64,000 nucleotides of DNA from Carallia brachiata (Eukaryota; Streptophyta; Magnoliopsida; Malpighiales; Rhizophoraceae). The stretch's first letter is position 1. Each line of letters opens with the position of its first letter. The position numbers and the translations under genes were made by a program. The stretch lies in the NCBI GenBank assembly GCA_021464245.1, contig JADCRB010000026.1:2332187-2396186 (forward strand). The letters run 5' to 3'. A model generated the notes under the pieces. That model saw only the letters and a program-made list of their open reading frames with translations. It was not told the origin of the DNA and searched no databases. Shown here piece by piece: positions 44,616 to 56,700 of this stretch.

Positions 44616-46795
44616 ATGCCAGCAGTGGCAATATCAACAGCAATACGAATACCAGCAGTTTACCACCACCACCGCCAGAAGCTGAACCACCGTATCTCCG
44701 CCGCACTCTTCGCAATTTCCTCCGCTGTTATCAAGAAGAGAGCCATGGCCACCACCACCACCAGCAGCAGCAGCAGCAGCAAGTTAGATGGTGCGTTTAC
44801 CACCATCAAAGAAACAACCACTTTCCAAAGAGAGATAAAAAAGAGCAAATTCATCGCCATCGCTGGCCGTATCTCCGACGAACAATCCGCCTTCTCCTTC
44901 CTCTCTCAGGTACCGTGGCCCTTTTTGTTTACACCCCATTTCGGAATTTATTCTGATGAACCATTTTTCACTTATTGCGTAGGTCAGGGATCCTCGTGCT
45001 ACTCACAATTGCTGGGCTTATAAGGTATTTGAAGTACAGTTTTCTATCTTTTTTTTTTTTTCTTTTTGTGTCTCTCCAATTTAATCCAATTAGTTTTTCT
45101 TTTCTTTGATGGTTCCTGTGAATGGATTGTGCAGGTTGGAAATCAGTTCCGGTCTAATGATGATGGAGAGCCATCAGGTACTGCCGGGAAACCAATATAT
45201 TCTGCGATTGTTTCTTCTGGGATTGATAGAGTGATGGTCGTTGTTATCAGGTGAATATCAAATTTCCATAATATCTTATGATCGTAATTGTGGTACAGTG
45301 TGTGTGCTGAATGGCCCCATAATGTAGTGATGGTGCTGCTGTTAGACTGATGATGTTTGTGAGTTCAATGTTGTTGGACGTCCTTCTTGTTTGTGAAATT
45401 TTTACCTATTGTAGATATTTTGGGGGGATCGAACTTGGCACCGGAGGGCTGGTCAGGGCGTATGGTGGAGTTGCGTCAGAATGCTTGAGAAATGCCCCAA
45501 CATGTCTCGTCAAATCTAAGGTAATTGGTTGTGTTTCGTTGGCATTCATATATCTTATTGTGTAACCATGCTTGCAGATCCAATTCTTTTAGTTTGCTTG
45601 TATTATTCAATGTGTGCAAGAGTTTTAAGTCAACCAGTTTTTTTTTATGGTTTTTCTGAAAGGTAGTTATCATCTTTACACCAATTTTTATTTTGTAGAT
45701 CCCAATCGGTGTCGAGGTTTCATTTGATCTCATTGGAATTTTGATGCATCAGGTGTGTAAAGTGTTGTTTTGAATTTAAAATTTCGTTTTAAAATGATAT
45801 TATGGTGAGGCTTCTTATGATGGTAAGGTTTACTTTTGGTGGTAGAGCAGTTGGACTCTTAGTTCTGGCAACCAATGTTCAAATCTTGACACCAACAGAC
45901 AAAACATTTTGACCTAGAGATCCTAGGTCTGAATTTTGGAAACCTCCTCTTTGTGAAAAATAAAATTAAGGTTGCATACATCTGACCTTTCCACATACTC
46001 CATAGTGTGGGAGCCTCGTCAACTGGGTACAACCTTTTAAAATGATGGCAAAGCAAGAATAAAAACGTTGGAAAGATCGTAGAAATTTACAAAAGAGTAA
46101 TTAGTATTTTCACTTCTACGAATGCTTGTTTAGTGCTTGGTAGCAGTTCTTATTGATGAAATGATTAACCTCTGGTTATCTTGTTTTCTTGATTTCCTTA
46201 TTGAACCCTTGGCAAACTCCAAGTGTGTCAGATTATTGAAGAATGTGGTTATCGCATGAGATTTATAATTCTTCTGGTTTAAAGCCTGGATGCCTTTCGT
46301 TTATATGATGTGGCCAAAGCCAGCTTTCTTAATTTTTCCTAGTTGCATGAAGGAAATTTGATAATTGGTTTCTTTAGTGACAAGTGCTGCTTTCCCATTG
46401 GATGAATTAATAAAAGGGTCTTCAACAATTCTAATAGTAGTATTAATTAGTCCATTACCTTGCAATACCGAGGGAAGTAAGCTGCATCATTAATTTCCTC
46501 TCTGACTATCAGCTGTTTGCCACATTTGATATTTGCTTCTTATGGTGTTATAAGATTGAAATTTTGAACCTTATAAATTTCACAATGATTATTGCCTTTA
46601 GGCTTCAGTTGTTTATTTTGTTATTGGTGTGCACAGCTAAAATCTTTTAATGTCGAGGACATCAGGCAGGATTATGAGACTGGTAAAGATGGCATTGCCA
46701 TGGTTTCTTTCAAAGTTGACTTTGACCAGGCTGATGAATTGGAGGATGCCGTCAAAGAAAATTGCAGCCGAGATCTTGTGTTTTATAAGTGGTGA
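44616..46795 (+). CDS. IMPACT/UPF0029 family protein, probably organelle-targeted
   Basis: Member of the YigZ/IMPACT family, defined by an N-terminal UPF0029 domain and a C-terminal DUF1949 ferredoxin-like domain. The family's biochemical role in plants is not established. Six exons, join(44616..44909, 44983..45024, 45135..45250, 45415..45520, 45699..45752, 46637..46795), give 256 residues with all phases intact. UPF0029 runs about 62-186: [65 protein letters not shown]. DUF1949 spans about 187-256. The first 43 residues are basic, Ala/Ser-rich and lack acids, like a transit peptide. A second in-frame ATG at 44745 (context GCCATGG, residue 44) could give a form without it. Either start is possible. 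Intron 5 carries a SINE. Confidence 0.88.
45817..46051 (+). mobile_element. Au-like tRNA-derived SINE in intron 5 of the IMPACT gene
   Basis: ATGATGGTAAG (45817-45827) and ATGATGGCAAAG (46042-46053) look like an eroded target duplication around about 214 bp. An A-box-like TGGTAGAGCAGTTGG (45839 on) and a B-box-like TGTTCAAATCTT (45876-45887) are present. The 3' part holds GGTTGCATACATCTGACC and GTGGGAGCCTCGTCAACTGG, then GTACAACCTTTT, which match the conserved 3' body I recall for plant Au SINEs. Confidence 0.75.
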
Positions 46796-46849
46796 AGACA
46801 CTTGGATCTGCCACTTTGGTAAATTATCGCCCAATTCCCGTTTTCATCA

Positions 46850-48090
46850 AGAAGGGAATTTCTTGAGGGTTGGTATATTTTTCTCTGTAGCAAATCATCT
46901 ACTGTGTACAGGATATTTTTTAGTGCAAGCCTGCTGTTGCTTGTGGAATATTGTTAACCTGCTGTTGGGTGGCTATAGGAGGTAAACGCTTTAGAACATT
47001 GTAGTTGACCTGATATTGTAGGGCACATATGCATTTTAGATGAACTTTTGTGCTTTCCAATAGTTGTCAAACTTTGTCTCCGACATAAGTATTCTTCTCT
47101 TCTTTATAATGTTAAGTACGTTATCCCTTGATGGAAAAACTAAGTATTTGGAAATTAGGATACGTCATACATGATGCTCGCGTGTTTGCTTTGTGATTGC
47201 TGTTGACGTAATATGTTACGTGTAACACACCTTTTGTTTGGACTACAATGCTCGCAACAGTCTCCCACTGTGCCATATAAGAGGGCATACTGTCACAATT
47301 GCAATATCCTCACCTATAGAATACGTGCCAACTACACTAAAGATACAGCCACTTGTAATGCCATACAAATAACATGCATTGAAGTTTCTTCTTTTACATG
47401 CACTCATAGTATGCTAATTGTTGAACACCAGGCTAAGTTTCCGCTGCTGTCATCAGATACACTATGTTGTACTTCAAAATCCCAGTAGTAAGATGTACAA
47501 TGACACAGTGTTGAATCTTCATTTCATGGGTTTGGCATCATCATGGGAAATCTGACACAAGTACATGGAATGATTTGCAGATGGATGTATCTTAAGTTTT
47601 GTGCTAATTAGTGTCCAATAAAATTACTGTTTACGTTCTGATAAGCACCCTATTTTAATCTCCTTAATTCCGTTAGGTATTATTTGCCACGGTTTGGGAA
47701 TTCTTTGGTTTCCCTGTTTCTTTGGAGTTAAAAATTGGATCAGCTGTCTACTTTTTCCATGTATGATCTACTATTTATTTTGTGCTCATTCTGGAGCCAT
47801 GCGTTGTGGCGGTTGGAAGAAATTCCATGACCTTTATATGCATATATATATGCGCAACAATGGTAAAAATTCAAGTATACATAACAAAAAAAGAAAAATA
47901 CAACCCAAGAATGACTCGAAATGACTAAATAATAAATCCATGGAACATGGAGTATGGAGAAACAAACAAACGCAAATGTCCACACCGAGCACTCAAATAT
48001 ATATGTGTATGGCCCTATGCTACGAACCATGCAGCTAGTGATGGGTTCGTAGGCATGATGATGGAAGTGTCACATCTAGACTCAGAATTT
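46850..48090. other. 3' flank of the IMPACT gene and intergenic DNA
   Basis: 46796-47100 is plausible 3' untranslated sequence. ORFs of 76-96 codons near 47200-48030 lack coding character. The right end is the 3' flank of the minus-strand proline-rich gene. Confidence 0.45.
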
Positions 48091-48095
48091 TTTGT

Positions 48096-48719
48096 TTATT
48101 TTGATGGGGGTGGGGAAAGAAAGGGAATAGGGGCAATGGTGTTGTAATACTTGGGATTGAAGGGATTGTGGGAATGGTGGGCAATGGGGGAGTTGTCCTG
48201 TGGAACTGTGGGCATTGTAGGCAAGGTTGGATTTGGCAAAGGTGGCAGTGTGGGCTTTGGCAGAGTTGGCGGTGTTGGTAATGGGTTTGAAGGCAATGGC
48301 GGCAGTGTGGGCTTTGGCAGAGTTGGCTGTGTTGGCAATGGTGGCAATGTGGCCTGGGGCTGAGTTGGCAGTGTTGGCAATGAAGTTGAAGGTAATGGCG
48401 GCAATGTTGCCTTTGGCAAAGCAGGTTGAGTTGGCAGTGGAGTTGAGGACAATGGGGGCAACGTAAGACTTGGCTGTGTTGGAAGGGTCGGCAGTGGAGT
48501 TGATGGCAATGGTGGCAATGTAGTCTTCGGCAGTTGTGGCACCGAAGGCAATGGAAGCGGAGGTGGCTTTGGCAGTGATGGAGCTGTAGGCAATGGTAGC
48601 GCTGGAGATGGAGCGACAGGCGTGTCAAGAAGCTTTCTAGCTGCCAGGCTCTTGTCGAAGCATGAAATTGTCAGTACTACAAACAGAGGCAGCCAGAAAC
48701 AGCAGTTAAAGGGAGCCAT
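48096..48719 (-). CDS. secreted proline-rich cell-wall protein, PELPK1-like
   Basis: Intronless 207-residue ORF. Residues 1-27 form a signal peptide with hydrophobic core FWLPLFVVLTISC and a cleavage region near SLAARKLLD. Residues 33-175 are almost only Pro, Leu, Thr, Ser and Lys, in repeats of the type (L)PKxTLPPLPSxPLPT(x)P. This resembles PELPK1-type hydroxyproline-rich proteins of the wall. The tail after about 175 (HHSHNPFNPKYYNTIAPIPF) is not repetitive. The repeat is also visible in DNA as GGCAATG/GGCAAAG-rich units. Expected to be exported and bound in the wall through hydroxyproline modification. The PELPK name is by resemblance of repeat and architecture. Confidence 0.8.
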   Translation of the reverse strand: MAPFNCCFWLPLFVVLTISCFDKSLAARKLLDTPVAPSPALPLPTAPSLPKPPPLPLPSVPQLPKTTLPPLPSTPLPTLPTQPSLTLPPLSSTPLPTQPALPKATLPPLPSTSLPTLPTQPQATLPPLPTQPTLPKPTLPPLPSNPLPTPPTLPKPTLPPLPNPTLPTMPTVPQDNSPIAHHSHNPFNPKYYNTIAPIPFLSPPPSK

Positions 48720-48801
48720 TATCTGAAAAGAAATCTTTGTTCTTCAACACACAGGAAATATGTTTTTGAGTTTGCCTTGCTATAGAGATCAGCTCATAGG
48801 G

Positions 48802-48810
48802 CTATTTATA
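48802..48810 (-). promoter_or_regulatory. TATA box of the proline-rich protein gene
   Basis: On the minus strand TATAAATAG lies 83-91 bases before the start codon, placing transcription start near 48775 and giving a leader of about 55 bases. Confidence 0.6.
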
Positions 48811-48829
48811 GAACATGAAAGTTGATGAA

Positions 48830-49837
48830 GGATTCTTATTTTGATGAAATATAGTTGGGGAAGGGAGGAAAATAAGCAGTTGGTTTACCTTCTCAACTAT
48901 ACACTCCTATTGCTTGTTCTTTAGAAGGATGGCTCAAGACAGGTAATCTGCCCTTGGAAAAATGTTTGGGAAGATGATGACTCTTTATTAGGTTATTAAT
49001 TCAAGAATCTATCAGCCAATTCTGTGACCCCACTTGCCAATTTGTAGATAATAATCTAGAAATTGTGGCACAGACCATCACCAACCCAGATGTGGCTTAC
49101 GCAACATTTGAACATGATAGCACAGATGGAATGCTCTAAAATGGCCACAGTAGAACTCAGTTCGATCTCTTGAGTTTCATTTAGTCAACTTGACAAATCT
49201 GTAGGCACAAACTCACATTATCCTATCTTGAACATCTGATGTATATTTATAATTATCATTGTTAACTACAATAATACACATCAAAAGACTGAAAATTAAC
49301 AATCATAGTATAATAAGTAAATCTATATATAATACAATTTACCGACTTTCATTCTTTATATCATATTTTTCTTCCATATAGATTCACGATTTGGAAAAAA
49401 AAAAAAAATTCCTTTTTTAAAATCCTGAGCATGATCGACACGTTTCGTGAATCTAACGAGGGATTAACACGCTAAGAAAGGTTTGCAAGAGATTTTTTTT
49501 TTTTGGTCATATATTGCAATTGATATTTCAATGAGTTGGCATCTCGAAATTGATGGGTCCAGTCTACTGTGATTTAAACATGAATCCGGAAACAATTAGA
49601 TGGTTTGATAGGAGCCCATGAGTCCATGAGTCCCTTTCTCTCTTGTCCCTTGGGCTTATGCGGCGGACAGGGAGAGAGTGGTTCAGCGGCCCTGGTCCAC
49701 TCAAAATTTTTGTTTTATTGGTTTTTTTTTTTTTCCAGGAATTCTGTTAATTTTTGGAGTTTCAGCCCACTGTTTGCCACACTCAACAAGCTTGGGCCAA
49801 GTTGAAGCCCCCAAAAAATTCGAAACTTAGCTCGATT
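48830..49837. other. upstream region of the proline-rich gene and intergenic DNA
   Basis: No gene seen. A-rich tract at 49396-49409 and T-rich tracts at 49493-49504 and 49722-49734. Confidence 0.45.
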
Positions 49838-49964
49838 AAACTCTTTTTCCGTAGGTGAACTGTAGCTCAAGTGGTGGGGGTTACCACATGCCCTCCTCCC
49901 CTTTATGTAATGCTCATAGTTGAGCTCCAAGATGACCAAAAAAAAAAAAAAAAACTCTTTTTCC
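49838..49964 (+). mobile_element. short SINE-like retroposon with 13-bp target-site duplication
   Basis: AAACTCTTTTTCC at 49838-49850 and 49952-49964 brackets about 101 bp. The insert has an A-box-like TGTAGCTCAAGTGGT and ends CCAAGATGACC plus about 15 A. No good B box remains. It is a truncated or unusual SINE. Confidence 0.7.
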
Positions 49965-50797
49965 AGCCTTTGGCACGTGGGATTTCTCTGTGACAGCATT
50001 CAAGGCAATTTGTAGCCTGTTGCGCTTTATTTCTTTCACTGACCTGGGGTTCGAATCGTCACCGATGTGATAGATGCTTGAGTAACTTGAGGGGGGAGAA
50101 ATAGCGGCACACCTCGACGCTGGTAAACTGAGAAGCCCAAGTATCACAATAAGATAAAATAAGATAAAACGACCTTTGATTTTTCCTGACCAATACGTTA
50201 AATTTAGTTTAAAAATATTACAGGAAAATTAGTGAAAAGAAAATTACCTTTCTTCGATCCATCGATTTGAACAAGTTTCTTTTGTCGAAACTCAAAACCA
50301 CTTTTTTTATTTTTTTTTTCGAGGGAAGGATTTGAACTAACGGTTAACACATGGCTTGACCTTGACATGGTAAGCTAAAGCCAACATTTTCTGATGCTAG
50401 TGTACCCTTGTATTTGAGTCTGAGTAAAGCACAAACCCAGCTTTTCTATGTACCAAAAGAAAACCTTAAACCCAGCAAAAATTTAAAACAAACATTTGAT
50501 CAAAAAATAGGAAATAAAAACATACAGTAAGGCATAAAACATTGAGAGATACACATATTAAGTTGCTTTCCAACTTTTCTTTTTTTGACCTTTTATTGAT
50601 TAGCCTTTGACATTCTGTTAATTAATCATATCCTTCAAATACTCCTTTTTCTGAAAAGCGAGGAGGACAAAATGCAGGGAAAACAAAAACTAATCTATAA
50701 AAACAAAAATGTATCATATGAAGTAAGAATGGAAAAAATGGTTAGGCCAGACTGAAGAAAGAACCATCAGAACTGGACTTACTTGCCAAGCAAAGTG
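49965..50797. other. intergenic DNA and 3' flank of PIG-O
   Basis: A GGGGTTCGAAT B-box-like motif near 50046 has no matching tRNA or SINE body that I can support. No gene seen. Confidence 0.4.
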
Positions 50798-53700
50798 CTA
50801 TCTAATGCCATTACCGATTGGTACCTGTGCTTTTCTCCGCAAGGCAATAACCAAATATGTATAGCGCTCAGTTGCAGCTACCACAAAGACCCCTATGTAG
50901 GTACAAACGGTTGTTGCACAGACATACAAATACCTGAAGCGAGAAATATATGCAATTAGCTTAAACCGAAAAACAAACTGCTTAAACCACAGAGTGACTC
51001 TTCCAGGGAACTTTATAATTCCTACTGGACGTTTAGGTGTCATCAGTTCCTCTGTGATGCAAATAAATGGGAACTCTTATCTTTACATTCTATCTGATAT
51101 GCTAATGACTACTAGTCCAGAAGACTTACTTTGGAGAGAAGACACTCCAGATGAACAAATGATTCCTCATTAACAGCAGTACAATGGTGTATGCTGTCAG
51201 CAGAATGGAATTCAAGGTCAGTGGAACTAGACAAGGAAAGCCAAGTATCGTCCTCAGAGGATGCCCCAGCTCTACATTATCTGGTGTTGGAAGATAGCTA
51301 GTGTCCTTCACAGAGATGTACACCACCAAGCTAAGAAGAGCTAACATGGGAGACGCATAAGTGATAAAGAACATCAAAATGCCAGAAAGTAGTGTTGAGT
51401 AACTCGAAATGCCCTGGCAATGAGTAATACCAATGTTAAGAAACTTGGAAAACCATGTCCTCCTAATTCTCAAAATAGAGTAATCAAAAGCCACAAAAGG
51501 AACGTTGGAGTACGCACAATAAAAGCCCCAGCAACATCAATAGTGGCTAGGGTATTGCTGTTCCCCAAAGCAAAATGGCCTGCCATTCCTGTGTAGAACA
51601 ACACTGCAACCTAAAAGAAACACAAAGCACAAACCTGTCATAACAAACTTGCAAAATGAATAGATCTTTCTCTTTCTTTTTTCTTCCTATATATGGGGAT
51701 TCCATAAATATTCCATTCCAGAAAAAGAGAAGAAAGGACTCTTATTTTATTGGAAGGTCTATCTAAATTCCCAATAATATTGCTAATAGGCATCACTAGG
51801 AGACAGTGAGCCTTGGACAGAATTGAACAATACTTCTATGATCATAAAATTGGATACATATATTTTACTTGGACCTACAAGATCAACTGAGATGAAAAAC
51901 AAAGTCACAGATAATACTGGTATCATTTTGGAACATAAATCCTAGCACACACTTTTCTTTTAGAGAAAGAGTAAAGGGGGAAAAAGGGCAAATGAACCCA
52001 ACGATTCTTGTCAATAATCTTAAGTTGGAAATGCAAAATGCTGCCCACGCTTCTAGCTTATTGTATCAAACTCTTCTACATGCATATGATTATACACATT
52101 CATCTCACTATTGTCCAGTTGCAATTGTACCTTGCCTATGCAGTATTCACGTTTTTAAACAACTATTACTTCTAGTATACAAAACAACAACAAATATAAT
52201 GATTAAGCAATCAGAAGTCAAACATTTATAAAGAAGTTTGATCACCAAATAGTAGTTAAATAATAATCTCTATGTCTATCCCCCTCCCTTTGATTTAGCA
52301 TTATTTTGACTTGATGTACATGATCAGACCATCCAATATATTGCCATAGTTATATTCTAGTATACGTGGTTGTTGGCTATAATGATATATGATACAGGAA
52401 CTAACCTCAACCCATTCCTTGTGCCGTGGCCCACTGCAATAATAGTAGAGCATGGTGGTCAAGATTTGTACAAGAAGGAAAACCATAGGCATTGCATTGA
52501 TTGGCTGTTGAAGCAACAGCTGCAGAAGACACCAACTCAGGATATATGCCAACCCGATAACATACGATGAATCTCCAAGTCCAACCAATGCAGACTCGTA
52601 TTGATTGCTGATGGAAACTGAAGTTGACAAGTTAATATCATGTCCTGAATACGTATTAGAGGTCCAAATTGGCATTCGCCATGGCAATACTACACCAGTT
52701 GCAATGGTGACAATAAGCAGAGTTGCATAGATTGACTGTGCCAAGGTAGTAGCACTATAGCTGGATGACGCAAACACATTATCTTTATACTTAGCAATAT
52801 GCCACAAAACCAACAATCCCGTGATCAAAAAGCAAACTCCAATCACCTGACCAAATTTTCTCCCAGATCTGAACAAAGAGAGGGCAAATAAGCCTAAACC
52901 CATCACAAGGATGCCAGAGGCAAGCTGAATTCGTCTAATGACATGACTACCAGCACCTTCAAGCCACTTTGAAACATCCGGAAGATGTGTCCAGTTCACG
53001 CCACCTTGATGCCAGCCTCTCATAATTCTTCCAGATGTAAGAAGTAAGATGATGGAATACAGCTGAATAACATTTCTTTCCTTTTGTCCTTTCCATAATT
53101 TAAGTGGACTTAGCTCACTTCCAACAAAAAAAGACTGCATTGTTGTCCTTAGTAATAACAGATAAAACGTTGATATCAAGAAATGCCAAATATATTGCTC
53201 TTCCTCCACCAAAGAACTCGAACCCATACTCATGACAAGGATCAGAAGTATTCCCATAACAAATGTCTCATTTAGACACCCGTGCATACTGTTATATCTG
53301 TGGTGCTTCTCCCCAGAGCCATAGTAAGCAGCTCTGTCCATACAAATTAAGAGGCCCACCAATATCAAACATGATAATGCCATGGCCAAAACAGCAAAAG
53401 AAAGCAAGGTGACAGGCTTCTGCAAAACAGCAAATTTGTCGATGAAAGTGAATACCAATGTAGAGAAAAGGACAGAATCATACATCTTTTTGTAACCTTA
53501 TAGAATACTTGATATCATATGGGATATGATTTCACTCAAATTAATGACGAGTATACCTACATGGTGACTCTGCGGGACAACCATTCACTTGCAGTCTTCA
53601 GGAACTCAAGATATGCAGCAGCAACAGCAGAATTGAAATTTTCCCTACACATAGATCTAGTTAGATAATCAACATTGCTTAACAAGAAAAATATACAATG

Positions 53701-56700
53701 GAATGCCCATGCAAGCAACCCACCCAGAGGCTTTTTTAGACTTCCAGGAATTGTGAAGAATTGCAGCATTCATGTATAAGCAACAAAGCATCTCCTCTGT
53801 GTTACTGCTGCATTTTGCACTACTAAAAGTCAGACCATCAGCAAACCCATTACATGGGAAATTTCGACAGGATAGATCTGGTAATTGTTCTTGCACTAAT
53901 CTGAGCAGTTGCCAAGAATTCAACTCCAGTGCTCTCAGCTTATTATCATCTGAATCAAGAGCAATGAAAAGGCCAAATGAGGTAAGATTCTTAATATCAT
54001 GCATGCACAAGAGACGCCATCCACTTCCCTAGCAACTAGGTTTTATATTTTATCAGTCATTTGCTAGCTAAAAATTTCTAATTTAACCATTCAAGTACAC
54101 GATAGCAGCATACACAGAGGCATGCATGCACAGCAGTACAAGTGCATATTCACACACTCTGCAGGAGAAACAGAGAGAGCTGACCTGTTGAATAATCAAA
54201 TGTTTCTGAGATCAGAACACCAACATTGTTTTTGGGAATTGGTACACCAAAGAGAAGAGCCAGTGTTGGAGCAATGTCAACCTGACCATTTGGATTTATT
54301 TGCTAAGTAATCCAAAAATTACATTGCAGAGCAATGGATTAAGAAGAAATAAATTTCAACATATCCCAATCTAACATTCAATTTTTGTTTAACCAAAATA
54401 TGGCTTGATCTCATGCCAGCTGCAGATGCAGCGTAAGCCAAAACTTAGGAGAGGTTAAAATAAGACATGAAAAATCACAGTGGAACCCATCAAAAAGTAG
54501 CATAACCGATTACCTGGTGAACAGAGTTAAGAGTTGCTGATGCATAATCAGATATTCTATTTTCCAGACCAATGAAAAGAGCTAATGCATCAGTTTCTTC
54601 ATATGAAGAACCCCCATGATTACCATTTTCAGTCATGCCATGATCACTTAGAACCACCTACAAGTAGATGAAATTTGTCACAAATGCTACCATGATCACA
54701 TATGTCAAACTGTTAATACAGGTACAAGTAAGACCCGATACTGCATATGGTACTAAGTATAATACAGTGGCCGTCTCTGCTCAGAGACAGTAACACAGCT
54801 TTTGAGTGAAATTCGAATATGCTTTCCCTCTCAATCATTCAGCGCATTGTTGATAACTATTAGGGGAAACACTGACATTTAAGATGTTCTTGACTGTTGT
54901 ATCCCAAATACATTGCACCAAGATAAGAGTGTTCAGTGAAGTACATCATGCTTGCCCCGCCCAATTCAACCATAAAAATTTTTACAACGATCTACAAATC
55001 CATGATTCAATCTCAAGTCACCTGTCTATCAAAAATTTGGGACCCAATTATTCAAACAGTATATTGATGTTGAAGAGTGAGAATAAGATGGCACAAACCA
55101 AAAGTGTCTGTCTAAGGTCATTATCTTGATTCTGGATGGTACTCAAATGAATTGTCTTCACCACTTCATCCATCTCCTCAAGTTTTGAGGCCATCAAGGG
55201 ACTAAGAACAGTTGATCAAACATACAAGTGAATTTCAAGAAATACAATCCAAATATCATTTCACAGAGCAGCATCAGCTTCTGGATCAAACTACCTGTTG
55301 CGTCCACCAAGATGACCAACATGATCCAGGCCGAGATAATGAAGGATCTGGATACATAGCCAGTGTTGAATCAGAAAACAGTAAAACTATTATGTGCCCA
55401 TGCAAGAAACTAAAAAAGAAAATATACAGAATGAATGAAACGAGGACACATTCAGGGGTTGTCTCAGCACCACAACAGATTAGCTCACTCATATAATTAC
55501 AGGCTGAACAACAAACCGTAATTCTTAGCTTTAAGCCAAACTGATGAAAGAAAATCTAAATTGTGGACCAGAATACATGAAATGGAATGACCACGTCTAC
55601 AAGAAGAGGCTACCAAGGAAGCAGCAGGCAGGGAGTATCAGATTAGAAGCTAATGTATACACCATACATAAAAGTTGACTAGTCATAACCAACTCGTCTA
55701 AAGTTAAACCAAAATAAACAAGGGTTGGCTGCACCACTTACACATCTCGATCAATCCACATTTGTATCTAACATGATATTATTATCTTGCCAATTATGTT
55801 CTTAGCCAGGCGCTACCATTCAATTGTAGTCTCCATTTTCTTGTATTTAACATCAGCCTGAAAGACCAGTCCATGCTATCATCATTACTAAAATGGCACC
55901 CCAAATCCCAGATCCTCCAATCACACAAGGACCTCTCATAGAACTCTAGAATGTTTTCTTCCCCTATCCCTCTGTTGGAAGAGGAATAAAAAAGGCCAAA
56001 AAGATAAAGTATATACTATAAAAAAATATACATAGCTGAGAATCAATTAAAATGACAGCAGTGTTCTCCACTTAATCAACATTTTGGACAGAATCACGTC
56101 CCTTTCCAATTGCGTTTCTTGTTACCCTCAAAATGCAATTATCCTCAACTTTAAACTTTTTAACCCCAATTTTTGGCATTAGGCAGCATACAATTAGATG
56201 TAAACCGCATGAGGCGTAGAAGCCGGGGCTCGAGCAAAAGGTTTCTGATTATAATTGAAGAATTTGGCAAATTAATTTGACTCCTAAGATAATCTCAAGT
56301 CTGAAGGATGAGGTCATACGCGTACTGCAATGTAGATTGATATGAAAAACAAAACAAGTTGAAGCAAATTCTCAAAGCAAAAGACAGAAAACTATGCAGC
56401 TCAAGCTATGGCCAGTGGCCTCTAACTTTGAAGGCAACAAAGCATTATCGCCTGGGACACTAAGATTCTCATAAGGACAGCAATGCCGTGTCATGTTGGA
56501 ATAAAATTATTAAGGAGAAACAAAAAATGGTTACCAGAAGATTCCAGTCATCTCTGCCAAGTTCGGCTGCCAAATGTCGAGAAACGTTCTGATCTACTTG
56601 CACCGTATCTTTTACCTGTCGCAAGAAAGCGATTTATGTACCATATGCAAACATATAATAAACCCCATCTACAAAATAAACAAAAAAAGGCCAACTCCTT

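Noticed and set aside
47200..48030. ORFs of 76-96 codons on both strands
   Set aside because: No recognisable domain; the Cys/Phe/Tyr-rich composition is typical of AT-rich non-coding DNA.
48035..48628. 197-codon His/Cys/Gln-rich minus-strand ORF overlapping the PELPK-like gene
   Set aside because: It is a frame shadow of the repeat (HCRHCLQ-type). The other frame has the signal peptide and proline repeat.
50035..50070. Possible tRNA because of GGGGTTCGAAT
   Set aside because: No acceptor stem, D-arm or anticodon arm could be formed around it.
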